Assembly: GCA_001557505.1 (NCBI GenBank)
Contig: LSAX01000013.1
Span: 124,001 to 188,000, forward strand
Source: Reticulascus tulasneorum
Lineage: Eukaryota > Ascomycota > Sordariomycetes > Glomerellales > Reticulascaceae
Reading direction: 5' to 3'
DNA: 64,000 nt
The position numbers and the translations under genes are program-made. This document shows positions 33,310 to 43,749 of this stretch, one piece after another. Under the pieces are notes generated by a model. The model was not told the origin of the DNA, made no database searches, and saw only the letters and a list, made by a program, of their open reading frames with translations. Positions within the stretch are counted from its first letter, which is position 1; every line of letters starts with the position of its first letter.

Positions 33310-35017
33310 TCACGGTTGATCCTCAAACCCAACACGGTTAGGCGAGGCACTCCTTGGCGGCAATGGCGGCGGTCCAGACGTCGGCGCTTGTACCACCGTA
33401 GAAGTGACTTTGGTAACTTCATTCACCATCTGCTCGTAATCCGGTATGCATACGCCATTTTCCACGTAGTCCGGACTTTTCTCATACTCTCGCTCCCCAG
33501 AACCCGGCAAACTCATGGCAGTGCTGTGAGACTTGCCGTCGATGTGCGTATGGTCGATCTCGGCGGCAACATCTTCGTAGACACTCCCATCATCTTCTTC
33601 CTCTTCTAGCCCCATCTCCATGATACAGGGACTGTCACCGCCCGAGCTTGAGGAAATGGAAGATATGAAGACAGGCTCCGTCTGTGTTCCGGAGTCCGAT
33701 ATTGCGTGTGGCCTCTCCGTACTCCACCTTGCGTGGGAATTGGTGGCTGATGCATAGCTTTCATGGTCGCTTTTGGCTGCGGTTGTCTCCATACTCCTGC
33801 GGTAAAACTTGCTGAAGGCGGGACTAGTAGGGCTTGGGTGGTATTCGAATTGCCGACTTGAAGGTCTCGAGTGAGTTGCGGCGTCGTGGATTTCAAGCCC
33901 TTCTTTTTCCAAAGCCAGCACACCGTACGGATCTGGATCGTCGGGATCCGGAATGCCGAATATTGTGCCCTCGCCGGGCGGGTCGACGTTGACATCGCCT
34001 GGTGCGGGCTGCCCTTCCAGTTCGTCCATCATCTCCGCATCGACGTCAGTCCGGCCCTCTGCGGCCTTCAAAGTCTCCATCAGCATCTTAATCTCCGGTG
34101 GCGGGTGGCGTACTTTTCCGGCGAGGATATTGGCAGCGACTATCGTCTCTCCGTAGAAGCGTGCGTTTTCGTCTGTACGTTCAATCATGATGGTGCCATC
34201 GATCTGGACACCGGCGTAGAAACCACGAGATTTGAGGTAAGTAAACACTGGCCTGTGCACTTCCTTCCACTTGCCATCATTCTCGAGGATCCCACCAGCT
34301 CCGACGGGGCCGGCGACCGCGCTGATCTCCCCGCCCAAGGTGGCCCGGATTTTGGTGAAGGACTCAAGAGCATGTCGCGTATTGATAACGACAACGCAGT
34401 CATAGATATCCACGCCGACTAGAAAACCCAAGCCAGCTGTGTGGAGTAAGATACCAGAAGGTGGAGACCATGAGCCGTCCTCTTGTCGGGCAACCAGGAC
34501 GCCGGAGCCGCCGGCTCCAGAAATCCACAGGCCAGTGCGCATGGTAGTGAAGATGGCAAGTCCGACGGCATTGCGTATGACCTTTTGCGGTATCTTCTTT
34601 AAGATTCGTGATTTCTGCTCTGGGCCAGCCCCATCGGCCGTCCGCTCCGGCTCGGTGTAGAAACCATCCTCTGCGAAGCTACCAGTCAGCTCAGGGTACA
34701 CAATCATCACAACCTACAATTCGAGGATTCCGTGGCCATTTAACAATCAGGCTATCACGGACCAAAATCCCGGGCCTAACGAGGAGGCTCCAAGAGGGAA
34801 GATGGTACTCACTGCAAAATGATCTGAGAATCCGGGCGGCTTTATCGCTTTCCTTATCCAGCGTCGTGGGCCAGAACGCTTCGCTTCCGATGCGGTTGGA
34901 GAGACGGTTCACAGGCGCACCGAGCTTATCGGCCCATCCCCACACTTTATCGAAGCCCTTTTTGCTCTTGGTCTTGGTCGTATCCCAAGACGGCAGCTTG
35001 GCCTTCACCTTCTGCAT
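33310..35017 (-). CDS. SYLF-domain protein (Ysc84/Lsb-like)
   Basis: SYLF domains bind phosphoinositides and, in yeast Ysc84, F-actin at endocytic sites. Exons 35017-34813 and 34670-33310, intron 34671-34812 (142 nt); 521 aa. The start MQKVKAKLPSWDTTKTKSKK (35017) fits the family. The frame stays open upstream to 35176, but that part looks like leader, and a possible acceptor (ctag) just upstream suggests a 5' UTR intron. The SYLF core follows: SEAFWPTTLDKESDKAARIL, RSFC|KDGFYTE, KKIPQKVIRNAVGLAIFTTM, WISGAGGSGVLVAR, GLGFLVGVDIYDCVVVIN and FYAGVQIDGTIMIERTDENA. The C-terminal half is acidic and low complexity and ends in a Pro-rich TSGPPPLPPRS, a likely SH3 ligand. This filamentous-fungal type lacks its own SH3 domain. 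Confidence 0.92.
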
Positions 35018-35681
35018 CTTGGGCCGCGTGAACAAGAAATACGGCGGTGTGGTATGACCTAGGATCGAAATACAGGTTAGAGATATCGGCACAGATATGA
35101 CCGTGGTGCCGGGAATGGCTTGGAGACGCACCACAAGCTTCCGCTCGTTCCGGAGAGGAGCGGCTTTGGTATCCAAGCTAGCTTACGGCGAATCTAAGTT
35201 ATGGTATTCCCACCGCAGCGAATTTCAACATGGAGAGTTATCGGCGGCGCAGCGTAGCGGTTGACCAAGCCAAAATCAATTTCCTATGCCATATAGATAC
35301 CATACATACTATTTCCAAGTACAGTAGCATTTTTATAGCTAGACGCAGCAAAAAAACAGTGACAGAGGTTCCCGGACCTTAGTAAGTCTCTCAAGATGAT
35401 GGGGATGCGGAGATGCGTCACCCACCAGCGTTGGCGCATCCAATCAGATCGACCTGGAGGAGTTGGCCTGACTAGATGAACAGTATACTCAGGGATAGCC
35501 AAATAAAAGTCGGCAAAGTCGGCAGAGCCGGCGAATCCGCCCATATTTACTAATGGGAGAAATCGAGAAAATTAAGAGTGGTCGTTCAGTTGGCCGTTTG
35601 ACAGCTGGATATCCATAGCCGCATCAAAGCCGGTGTCTTATAATGGGTTGCTTCTTAACTTATAGTCTCTGCCCACAGTAC
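35018..35681. other. Intergenic region
   Basis: 664 bp between the SYLF start and the downstream minus-strand surface-protein stop. Holds the presumed SYLF 5' leader; no other gene seen. Confidence 0.5.
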
Positions 35682-36635
35682 CTAGAACGAGAAGAAAATA
35701 ACGAATCCCAGCGTCATAGAGACCGCCCAGATTAGAACCGACCAAATAGCGCCTCCACCCCCACTTATGGTCCGTCCCGAGACCGCAGAGTTTGGTGAAG
35801 ATGTGGTTGTTGGCGCGTCCGTAGCCGTATGCACAAGCGCAACCATGGGCGTGAACGTAACAAGGACATATGGCGAAGCCTCTCCGCCTGAGAATGTCGT
35901 CGTAAAGGTTTCCGAGACGGGCTCTGTTCCGGTGATCGTGAGAAGGTCGACCGAGATGGTGGTGCCGTAGACACTTATAGTAGTAGGGTTGGCGTCGACA
36001 TTATCAATTGGGCCGAAACGCAAGCAGCCCTCTGTGGGCGTGGGGTTTAAAAGCGTGGAGTAGCACGTCCCTTCACCCGCGGTCATTGAACTGCCAAGTA
36101 CAGTGTTAGCTGCTGGACAGCGTAGGGCCCGGCGTATAATGGGCGGATCCGATGCTCCGACTCACCTTGGACAGCACAGCACAGCTGTCTCGCCGGGTTC
36201 GATGACTCCCATGAGTACGTTGAGAGGCGGGTTAACATATGGGAGGTCACTTCTGGGAGGCACCACCGGGGCGGCCGGGCTGAACGCGCCAGAGGTGCTC
36301 AGCGCGCCGTCATTGGCCTTTGCGGCAACGCCGACGGTTTTCCATCCTGCCGGACATATTAAGCCTGGCGAAAAGTAGCCAATGTCAAGATATCCCACCT
36401 CGGTCGCAGCCCTCGCGCGGTTGGAATCGACCGTCGCGCCAGAAGGATAGCATTGTCCGAAGGTGCTCTTGGTAATATCGCACCCAATGCTATAAAGAAA
36501 GCCATCTGGGGCCGAAGAAGGGGCGATTTGCAGGAAGTTGGACTCGGTAGCGCATGACGGCGCCGCAGCAAAGGTTGTTGTAAGCGGACCGTAGTTGACG
36601 AGCTGGAACCCGAAAGCTGAGGTCGATGTAGGCAT
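35682..36635 (-). CDS. Surface protein with C-terminal membrane anchor, unknown family
   Basis: Exons 36635-36166 and 36090-35682, intron 36091-36165 (75 nt); 292 aa. It begins MPTSTSAFGFQLVNYGPLTT without a classical signal peptide. An upstream exon cannot be excluded. The ectodomain has paired cysteines (SCATES, IGCD, GQCYP, LICPAG, LCCP, GTCYS, EGCLR) and a Thr/Ser/Pro-rich segment. It ends in a single membrane helix (AIWSVLIWAVSMTLGFVIFF). The phrase FGFQLVNYGPLTTTF plus a later CCP motif is familiar from fungal hypothetical proteins. The next gene upstream has the same general plan, so the pair may be functionally related; no homology is claimed. Confidence 0.75.
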
Positions 36636-37284
36636 GGTGACAGGTACGAGATAGACTTCTTGGACTTCAGCTTTCTTCTAGAATAGGGCATCAAACCGTT
36701 GCTGGATTTAGAAGTTTTAACGGGCAGAGATGTTTGGGAAGAGTCGAACTCGCTCACCTCTTGAGCCGTGACCATTGACGCTCTGATTAATGCACTGCCC
36801 CCTCCTCCGTATAATGGACTTAACTGCCGGAAGAAAAGCGCAATAGGCACCAATGTTACCCCAGACTACCCAATTCCGCCTAGTATGTGCAGCGACGTGC
36901 CACAAGCCCCTCCCGCGGCACGGGTACACTATCCTCATTGCAAGGCTCGCAAGGCAGCCCGCAAGGCTAGCCTCTTTCATATTTGGTTTTAAGCACAGGC
37001 AGTGGCAGTGGCAGTGTATGTCATTCAGTCATTCAAAGTATGTGTCATTATAGCACATCCCCCGCTTCTCTCCCTGGTCAAGCCTGCAGGGTTGACTCCA
37101 AAGGCATTGAAGTGCACCCCAAGAATTAGGAGCAAGCCGCCGAAAAGTAAAAGTGCTAATTGGCAGGAAATTATTCTTCTGTATTACGTTAGTATGTAAG
37201 TGGCTAGAAAGTTTTGAGAATCCTCAATTCTCTCCCTAACATCTAATACATTAATTACTCTCCTGTCTGAACCTTCTGCAACTC
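36636..37284. other. Intergenic region
   Basis: 649 bp with a short ggcagt repeat (about 36999-37016). No gene seen. Confidence 0.5.
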
Positions 37285-38500
37285 TCACCAAGAGTGTCCC
37301 TCCAACTCCACCGGGCACCATGGCCTGCCCGTCAATTCCGCAGTCCGTCTCTTACTTTCCATCAACTCTACAGGATGACGAACATAAATAGCACCCTTTG
37401 GGTAACTGTGCCCGATTCCTGAAAGATCTGAAGGCGGGTATTGGATGGAATAGTCCGGTTGGCTGATAGCCTGGTTGCTTATTGAATTCCCAACGGTTTG
37501 TGACTTCTTGTGTCTTGAACGTCGCCTGAGAAAATAGAATGCCACAAGTCCCGCCACCGAGAGAACGAGCACTGGCCCAATGGTCATGCCGGCAAGAGCA
37601 GCTGTGGATAGCGTGTTTCCGCCGGGCTGTGCGGCAACGGACGCCTCGGATTTGCCCACGGATGTTGGCGTCTGGCTCGTAGAACTGATAGAGACCGATG
37701 ATAAAGATAGCAGTGATGTGGACGACACAGTTGTGGTGCTCGAAAGCGGGATGGATGAAGATGCATCTGGCGATGCTGCTGCTGCTGCAATGAGATCGAC
37801 ATAGAGCATGTTGCACCGCACTGCGCCAAGGCTAGCCTTGGTTCTTGGATCACAGCTTGTTAGACGTGGACAACAAGCTGATGTTGTGCCGGGCAGGAGG
37901 TTCGTGCAAGGGACCGAGTTTGGCTCGTCGCACAAAGACGGCTGGTCAACATAACAGTTGCTGGTCGAATTCCTGGGGGGAAATCACTGTCAGCCGACCT
38001 GTTAGATAGCAGAAAATCCAAAGTGGACGAGATGAAGCGTGGGGAAGGGATTTGTTTGCTTACGATCCAACACAGCACCATCCTCTTCCAAGATATTGTT
38101 GACAGGAAGGGAACGATTGCGATTGCCGAACACCTGGCAGACAGAACCATTTAGCAAGGCACTGTCAAGATTATGGGCCACAACCGGAGCGACTTCACAC
38201 AAATGGAGACCAGCGTGTGATGTGTTCATGGCTTAGTCGGTATTACTCACAGCACAATGTATTGCTGGGCGCACATATTGATCTGCTTGCGGTGGCTCCA
38301 AACACGTCCGAACAAACATCTCTCTTGGAGAAGAGCCAACTACTGTCGAGTTCTGGCTCATCTGCTTGGAGACGTCTTTTGGACTCATGATGCTCGTCAT
38401 CATGACCGCTCAACGAGCCAAGCAGCCGTAACTTCGCAGACTGGAGAACGCCGTTCGTCCAGGTTACAGCGCCGTGAAGAGAATTAACGGCGAGGACCAT
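37285..38500 (-). CDS. Cysteine-rich type I membrane protein with Ser/Thr stalk
   Basis: Exons 38500-38251, 38133-38064 and 37972-37285; introns 38134-38250 (117 nt) and 37973-38063 (91 nt); 335 aa. The 70-nt middle exon adds CVRQSQSFPSCQQYLGRGWCC, joining SICAPSNTLC to NSTSNCYVDQPSLCDEPNS and completing a dense cysteine module. A Ser/Thr stalk follows, then one membrane helix (TIGPVLVLSVAGLVAFYF), RRRSRHKK and a 70-residue cytoplasmic tail. The plan resembles wall-sensor-like fungal membrane proteins in outline, but no WSC signature is present. The N-terminus (MVLAVNSLHGAVTWTNG) is not a convincing signal peptide, so the first exon may be incomplete. Confidence 0.78.
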
Positions 38501-39170
38501 CCTTACTAAGTGGAAAGTAAATTCATAGAAAAGGATACATGGATTGGAAGGTCAAGCTGCGGCGCAAATTCGTCCCATAGTAAAACAGTCTGGTTTTATA
38601 GCATGGGCAAGTAGTGTGTTGTGATCCACATACAAAGACCACCCATGGGACGTGGCTTGCAGCATCCTCAGATAATTATGGCAGAGATTACCCCGATTAA
38701 AAATAGCCTGGAGCCCCAATGCGACCGATCAACAACCCAAGTCTTCGAAGGTTGAGGAAGAATTCTAGAGCCAACCAACAATCATTTGGTCGAATTTGGG
38801 ATGAACGCAACGATATATGCAGTTAGTTGTGCGATGTTGGTGAAATGAATTGTGGCCCCGGCGCTAAATTCTCATGAATCTCGTTTGAGGTTGGTGTGGC
38901 TACGCGCCGAGTACGTCGCGTAATCCCGACGTTCTGGTAAGCTTTTTGAATGCTCCTATTAGGATTAGGATAAGCCGATAAGACGCAGGCCTGTTCTGAC
39001 CCGACCGTACATTTCGTGGATGTCCTGAAACCCGGGTCTGCTCTGTGGTCTGGCCGTCCAAGACCCCAGGAGGACTCCCGTGGTTCAGCATTCTAGATTA
39101 CGCGCCGGCGTTGGCGGGGACTGAGGATGGCTGCCATAAAGGAGAATGACCTCCATCCCGATGGTCCGCG
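38501..39170. other. Divergent intergenic region
   Basis: 670 bp between two divergent gene starts; promoters expected. No other feature found. Confidence 0.5.
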
Positions 39171-40369
39171 ATGCTTGTTCATGTCGGCGATATCCTGCTA
39201 GCCATTTTCAGCATTACCATGATAGCCCTTCGACCACGGTCCAGGTCCACCGCCACACTCACAGCTGCGACCGTGGTGCTTTTCACAATCTTCATTTGCT
39301 TCCAGTTCCAAAGCATCTTGAATGGCGACTATCCCCGTGTTGAGCGGGAGCTCCAGACTCCTCTGGTCGATCATGCCGAGGACGTCGAGATTGTTGTCGC
39401 AAGCATGCAGCAAGAGAACACAACATGGGTGCTCGAATACTTCCCGGACTGGCGCAAGAGCATTTACGTGGTCGACGATCCTGGCGCCAGGCTTAGTGTG
39501 CCCATCAACAAGGGGAAAGAGGCCATGGTATACTTGACGTAAGTGTCATTATGTGCAGCTCTCGCAGTTGTGTCTGCAGCTGCGAGTTCTAGCAAAGGCT
39601 CAACTCGTCTCCCTTCGACCAGAAGCCACTCCCTGCATGCGACACTAGCTAACAGACCACAAATAGATACATTATCGATCGCTACGATACCTTGCCTAAC
39701 AACATCCTTTTTCACCACTCTGGACGGTTCCAGTGGCACAACGACGATCCAGACTACGATGCTCACTCAGTACTTCGCCGCTTCCAATTCTCCTATCTTC
39801 AGGCCAAAGGCTACGTCAATCTGCGTTGTGTTTGGACCCTCGGCTGCCCCGCAGAGATCCGTCCCTTCGCGGATGAGGCAACAGTATTCGAGGGCCAGCC
39901 GACCACGAAGCAGATCTTTAAGCGGGCATTCAGCGAGCTGATGCCGGAGCTTGAGGTGCCTGAGATCGTAGCTGTGAGCTGCTGCTCCCAGTTTGCAGTG
40001 ACCAAGGAAGTCATTCTCCGAAGGCCAAAGGAGGACTACGTGCGATTCCGGCAGTGGTTGATCGATACGCCAATGGACGACTCGCTGAGCGGGCGGGTAT
40101 TTGAGTATTCTTGGCACAGTCAGTGAACCATCCGCGCTGCGCTATCATACGACTAACCTGAACTGCCACTAGTAATGTTTGGAAAAGAGGCCGTCCACTG
40201 TCCATCAGCGAAAGACTGCTATTGTAATGTGTTCGGGATGTGCGATCTGGTATGCAATGAGGGCAAGTGTCAAGGCAGGTACACCTTGCCCGCCCATGCC
40301 ACTCTTCCGAAAGGCTGGCCGAAGTTTGGCTGGGAACAGGAAGAAAGGATCTTCTCAGGGCCGTTATGA
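39171..40369 (+). CDS. DUF3431 type II membrane protein
   Basis: Exons 39171-39538, 39667-40118 and 40173-40369; introns of 128 and 54 nt; 338 aa. An N-terminal hydrophobic region (TLTAATVVLFTIFICFQF) predicts a membrane anchor with a lumenal body. DUF3431 features: DVEIVVASMQQENTTWV, VYVVDD-like IYVVDDPGARLSVPINKGKE, AMVYLT|YIIDRYDTLP, NILFHHSGRFQWHNDDP, and SCCSQFAVTKEVILRRPKED. The last exon adds a cysteine cluster (CPSAKDCYCNVFGMCDLVC). DUF3431 proteins have glycosyltransferase-like traits (DD motif, HN motif), but activity is unproven. Convergent with the Ras-like gene, 165 bp apart. Confidence 0.88.
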
Positions 40370-40534
40370 GGTGGCGAGGTTGCAAGCAAGAATGCTTCTT
40401 AGAATATTGATAATGTCGAAAGGGGTCAAAGTGCTTGATGGCTTGTCGTTCAGCGACGTGTATCATGGTGCAGGGCATCCTTCATGCAAATGTGTGGGTT
40501 CTTCCGGTTGCTAGCCTAGGCACGGCACTGGTAG

Positions 40535-41271
40535 TCACTTCTGCGACGCGGTGTCGTTTGTCCGGGAAGCTCCCGTTGAGCCACAAGAACCAAAGAGATG
40601 ACCAACAATTGACTTCCAACGCCACGTACGCCGCGGGGCGACATCCTTTGTAGACATGGCATTGAGCGGGTTCTCAGGGGTGCCGACATCGGGAGGACCG
40701 AGAGGTTGCCGGCGTGCTGCTCGAACAAGGTCATGGAACGCCTTGTCGATGTTCGACTCAAGTATCACGGATGTCTCAATAAACTGGCAGCCCCACTCTT
40801 CGGCGACTATTCTGCCTTGTTCAGTTGATACCTCCCTCTCCGTCCCTAGATCGGTCTTATTGCCAACGAGAATGAACGGCATTGGGGGCTCGCTGAATTG
40901 TAGAACGGCGTCGTGCCACAGTGCGAGTGCAGAGAATGACTGCATTGACGAGATGCTGTATACTAGCATAAATGCTTTGCCTTGCCGAGCATATAGGCCT
41001 GTCAGGGCTGTGTACAAATACTGAGAGCCGGAGGTAATCAACACTTCATTAATGCACGCCTGTTTATCTACCACTTCCCGATAGCGGTAGATGTCTTCGT
41101 TGGTCGGGTCGTACAGAGCCGACTACACGTTTGTTAACAAGAAATTCCTGGCTTGGATTTGATAGCAACGCATACGATTGGGACCCGACGGTAGCGACAG
41201 TAGAGAGACTTCTTACCAACGCCGCGATCTCCAAGAATAACTACATGATGCCATTCGATCTGATCCGGCAT
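40535..41271 (-). CDS. Divergent Ras-like small GTPase, probably catalytically impaired
   Basis: Exons 41271-41176 and 41122-40535, intron 41123-41175 (53 nt); 227 aa. G-domain order is intact: GDRGVGKKS (14-22), switch I ALYDPTNEDIYRY (35-46), the G3 region VLITSGSQYLYTAL, VGNKTD (118-123) and ETS (148-150). Spacing from GK to YDPT equals that of Ras. Key residues are replaced: the Ser/Thr after the P-loop lysine is Lys21, the G3 Asp is Ile61, the Ala before Gly64 is Ser63 and the catalytic Gln is Ser65. Mg2+ binding and GTP hydrolysis should be compromised, while base recognition (NKxD) is kept. There is no C-terminal CaaX box; the tail ends NDTASQK. I infer a Ras-derived pseudo-GTPase. Confidence 0.85.
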
Positions 41272-41985
41272 GATGTTGTGTTGGATGAATCTTCAGATGG
41301 GCACGAGCAGCGAGTTTGAATGCTGGGCAATCTAAACTATGAAGCTTCATACAAAGCACAATTGCAAACAACAGTGTTTGTTGCAGTAGTTAACCTAGAA
41401 GCGGGGTAGGCATGCAGTCAGGCGAGAACTACCAACTGGTGCAACAGAACCAACGGCCATTCGCATCTTTGCATGTCGACGGCACAGCTCCGGGCTTCAG
41501 TTACAGGAAACTTTCCCTTAATTACCCATCACAACCATCGTCGTTACAGACAAAGGTACGCAATTATTGAATATGATCACTGCCAGAGGCCAGCAGACAC
41601 TCAACCTGGACTCAGGTGTAATAGTTGACATGCAGATTCGGCGGCTCCGGTGGTCATGAAATCTCGGCCGTTGGCTCGGCTCGGCATTTTCTTCGCCGTC
41701 GGGGATTCGAGCTCGCATCCGACCGCACCGCCAAGTGGACGCCATCCCGAGTCCCTCTCCGTCTATTTCAGATACAAGCTAGGAACTTCGGGTCTCAAAT
41801 CTCTCGTGGAGGCGGGGATATCAAACATGACCGAAGTTCGGGTCGGGGAATTCCTACGCCGAAGTATAAATACTGGACGTTTCGGGTCATACCTAGCACC
41901 ACTTTACGATTGTTGATGGCGAGAAATACACTTCGATACACATTTTAAAATCCACCATAGCCGTGAATTCTGGTCCATATCCAAC
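41272..41985. other. Divergent intergenic region
   Basis: 714 bp between starts of the Ras-like gene (-) and the O-methyltransferase (+). ORFs inside lack family character. Confidence 0.5.
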
Positions 41986-43332
41986 ATGGCCACCACCTCT
42001 GAGGACCTTCAGCGTCTCGCGGGTCAGCTATCCGAGATAGTGAACTCGTCAAATTCCACGGGGCCGGAGCAGAATGCAGCTGTTGCAAAGATCGCGGAGA
42101 AGATCCTTGCAGCCACAAAGCCATCGATGCCCGAGGTCATGGTGTGGTTTTCAGGGCTGGGCCAAGTAGTCGCCCTGAGATTGTTTATCAAATGGGGCGT
42201 CCTGGCGGCCATCCCTCCCAAGGATGCCATCTCATACGCCGAACTTGCTGCTCAGGTGGATACCGATGTCTCCTTGATCAGTACGTTGTGAATCTCCAGT
42301 ATGGAATGTGTGGCTAATGCGAGTAGCACGAATCGCCTGGGTGTTGGTATCCGGCGGGATATTGACGCAGGTTGGCCATGACAAAGTAGAGCACACACCT
42401 CGGTCAATCCAATACCTCCCCAACACACCGAACGAAATCATGCTCCGAATGATGTATTTGCTCTCCAAAGTCTCACTCCTCAACGAGAGAGACTCGCGCT
42501 GACACCCACAGCTATGACGACTCGTTACTTCCGATAACCAAATTGCCCGAATATTTCGAGCACTACGGGCGCAAAGAGCCCGCCTCGCAGCTGCACACGC
42601 CGTACGCATTCAGCATGGGCCAACCAGACAAGACCGTCTGGGAGATCCACAACCAGGACCCAGCACGCATGAAGCTGTTTATGATGGGGATGGCCATGAG
42701 CGAGAAGTTTATACCAATCACGGAGGGTTATGATTTCGGCTGGGTGAAAGAGAAGGTCGAGTCGGAGAATGCCCAGAGGGCGCTGCTCGTGGATGTCGGC
42801 GGAGGAAAAGGCCACGCCATCAAGACCATTTGCCAACAGAACACATTCCTCCCGCTTGAGAGATGTGTGCTCGAGGACCAGGAGGAGGTAATTCAGGAGA
42901 TTCAGAAAACGGGCGACGAACAATTGGGCGGGGTGGCGTTGGTCAAACATGATTTCCGTACAGCCCAACCAGTAAAAGGTACATTGGTCCCATCTCAGCG
43001 ACCACGACTGTCGCTAATACGTTCCAGGGGCGCTGATCTACTGGATCCGCCGTTGCCTACATGACTACGGAGATGACGACTGCGTCGAAATTCTCAAGCA
43101 CCTTGCTGATGCAATGGCTGCTGATAGCCGAGCACTCATTGTCGAGCAAGTCATCATGAACCCACCACCCCTAATGACCGCAGCCGTGGACATGGCCATG
43201 ATGAATCTCGGAGGAAAAGAGCGTACGAAGGAAGGGTTTGACGATATCGCTGGCCGCGCGGGACTAAGGGTGGCGAAGGTGCACGGGGAGACAACTGGAC
43301 GTATTCATGTCATCGAATGTGTCCTGGCGTAG
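41986..43332 (+). CDS. COMT-type SAM-dependent O-methyltransferase
   Basis: Transfers methyl from S-adenosylmethionine to hydroxyls, typically of aromatic or polyketide metabolites. Exons 41986-42280, 42327-42453, 42512-42978 and 43028-43332; introns of 46, 58 and 49 nt; 397 aa. The N-terminal helical dimerisation region ends in a winged-helix segment (ISYAELAAQVDTDVSLI|TRIAWVLVSGG). The SAM loop is LLVDVGGGKG (232-241), followed by CVLEDQEEVIQEI. The post-loop segment ALIYWIRRCLHDYGDDDCVEI is the usual LP..YWLRRVLHDW element; the histidine in that element is the expected general-base neighbourhood. A C-terminal substrate helix contains MTAAVDMAMMNLGGKERT. No polyketide, terpene or peptide synthase lies within the window. 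Confidence 0.9.
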
Positions 43333-43749
43333 ATGCAGATCGGCAGCCGATGATCAACTAGGTTCCGAAGAAAGGGGGCCATCCAGTGTACAATATGTGA
43401 ACCAGAGCAGCATCCACTCCGTCTAATAGGTTTAAGCCTCGAGTTGTATTTTATAATACAATTTCGCTCCCAAACACCGTCCTCAGTTGCATCTCGATCG
43501 CCGGAACCTTCATCACTAACCAATCACCAGCAATCTCAGACTCATATGCGTACCTGGAACACTCACGGCAGGGCACTTTCTCGGGAACTCCATTGTAGCC
43601 ATACACAAGCTTCATTTACAGTCTAGTTAGGTATCTTACATGATCCGACACATGCCAGGCAAAACCACGACCCAGCGCGTTGTGGTGAAATAGCAAAGCC
43701 AACTCCAATACGCAGACCGTAAAGTGCAAACAATAACCCTCCCTCCAGT
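43333..43749. other. Convergent intergenic spacer
   Basis: 417 bp between stops of the O-methyltransferase and the giant DUF3638 gene; 3' UTRs expected, nothing else seen. Confidence 0.6.

Noticed and set aside
34671..34710. ATG at 34710 (MMIVYPELTG...) as SYLF protein start
   Set aside because: This sequence lies inside the 142-nt intron; the acceptor ttcgcag joins RSFC to KDGFYTE, which matches the SYLF family.
40535..41074. Ras-like gene beginning at MVDKQACIN (41074)
   Set aside because: An upstream exon with the P-loop and switch I fits in frame through a 53-nt intron, so the longer model is preferred.
41986..43332. Secondary-metabolite gene cluster around the O-methyltransferase
   Set aside because: No polyketide, peptide or terpene synthase, P450 or pathway regulator lies adjacent; neighbours are Ras-like, DUF3431 and DUF3638 genes.
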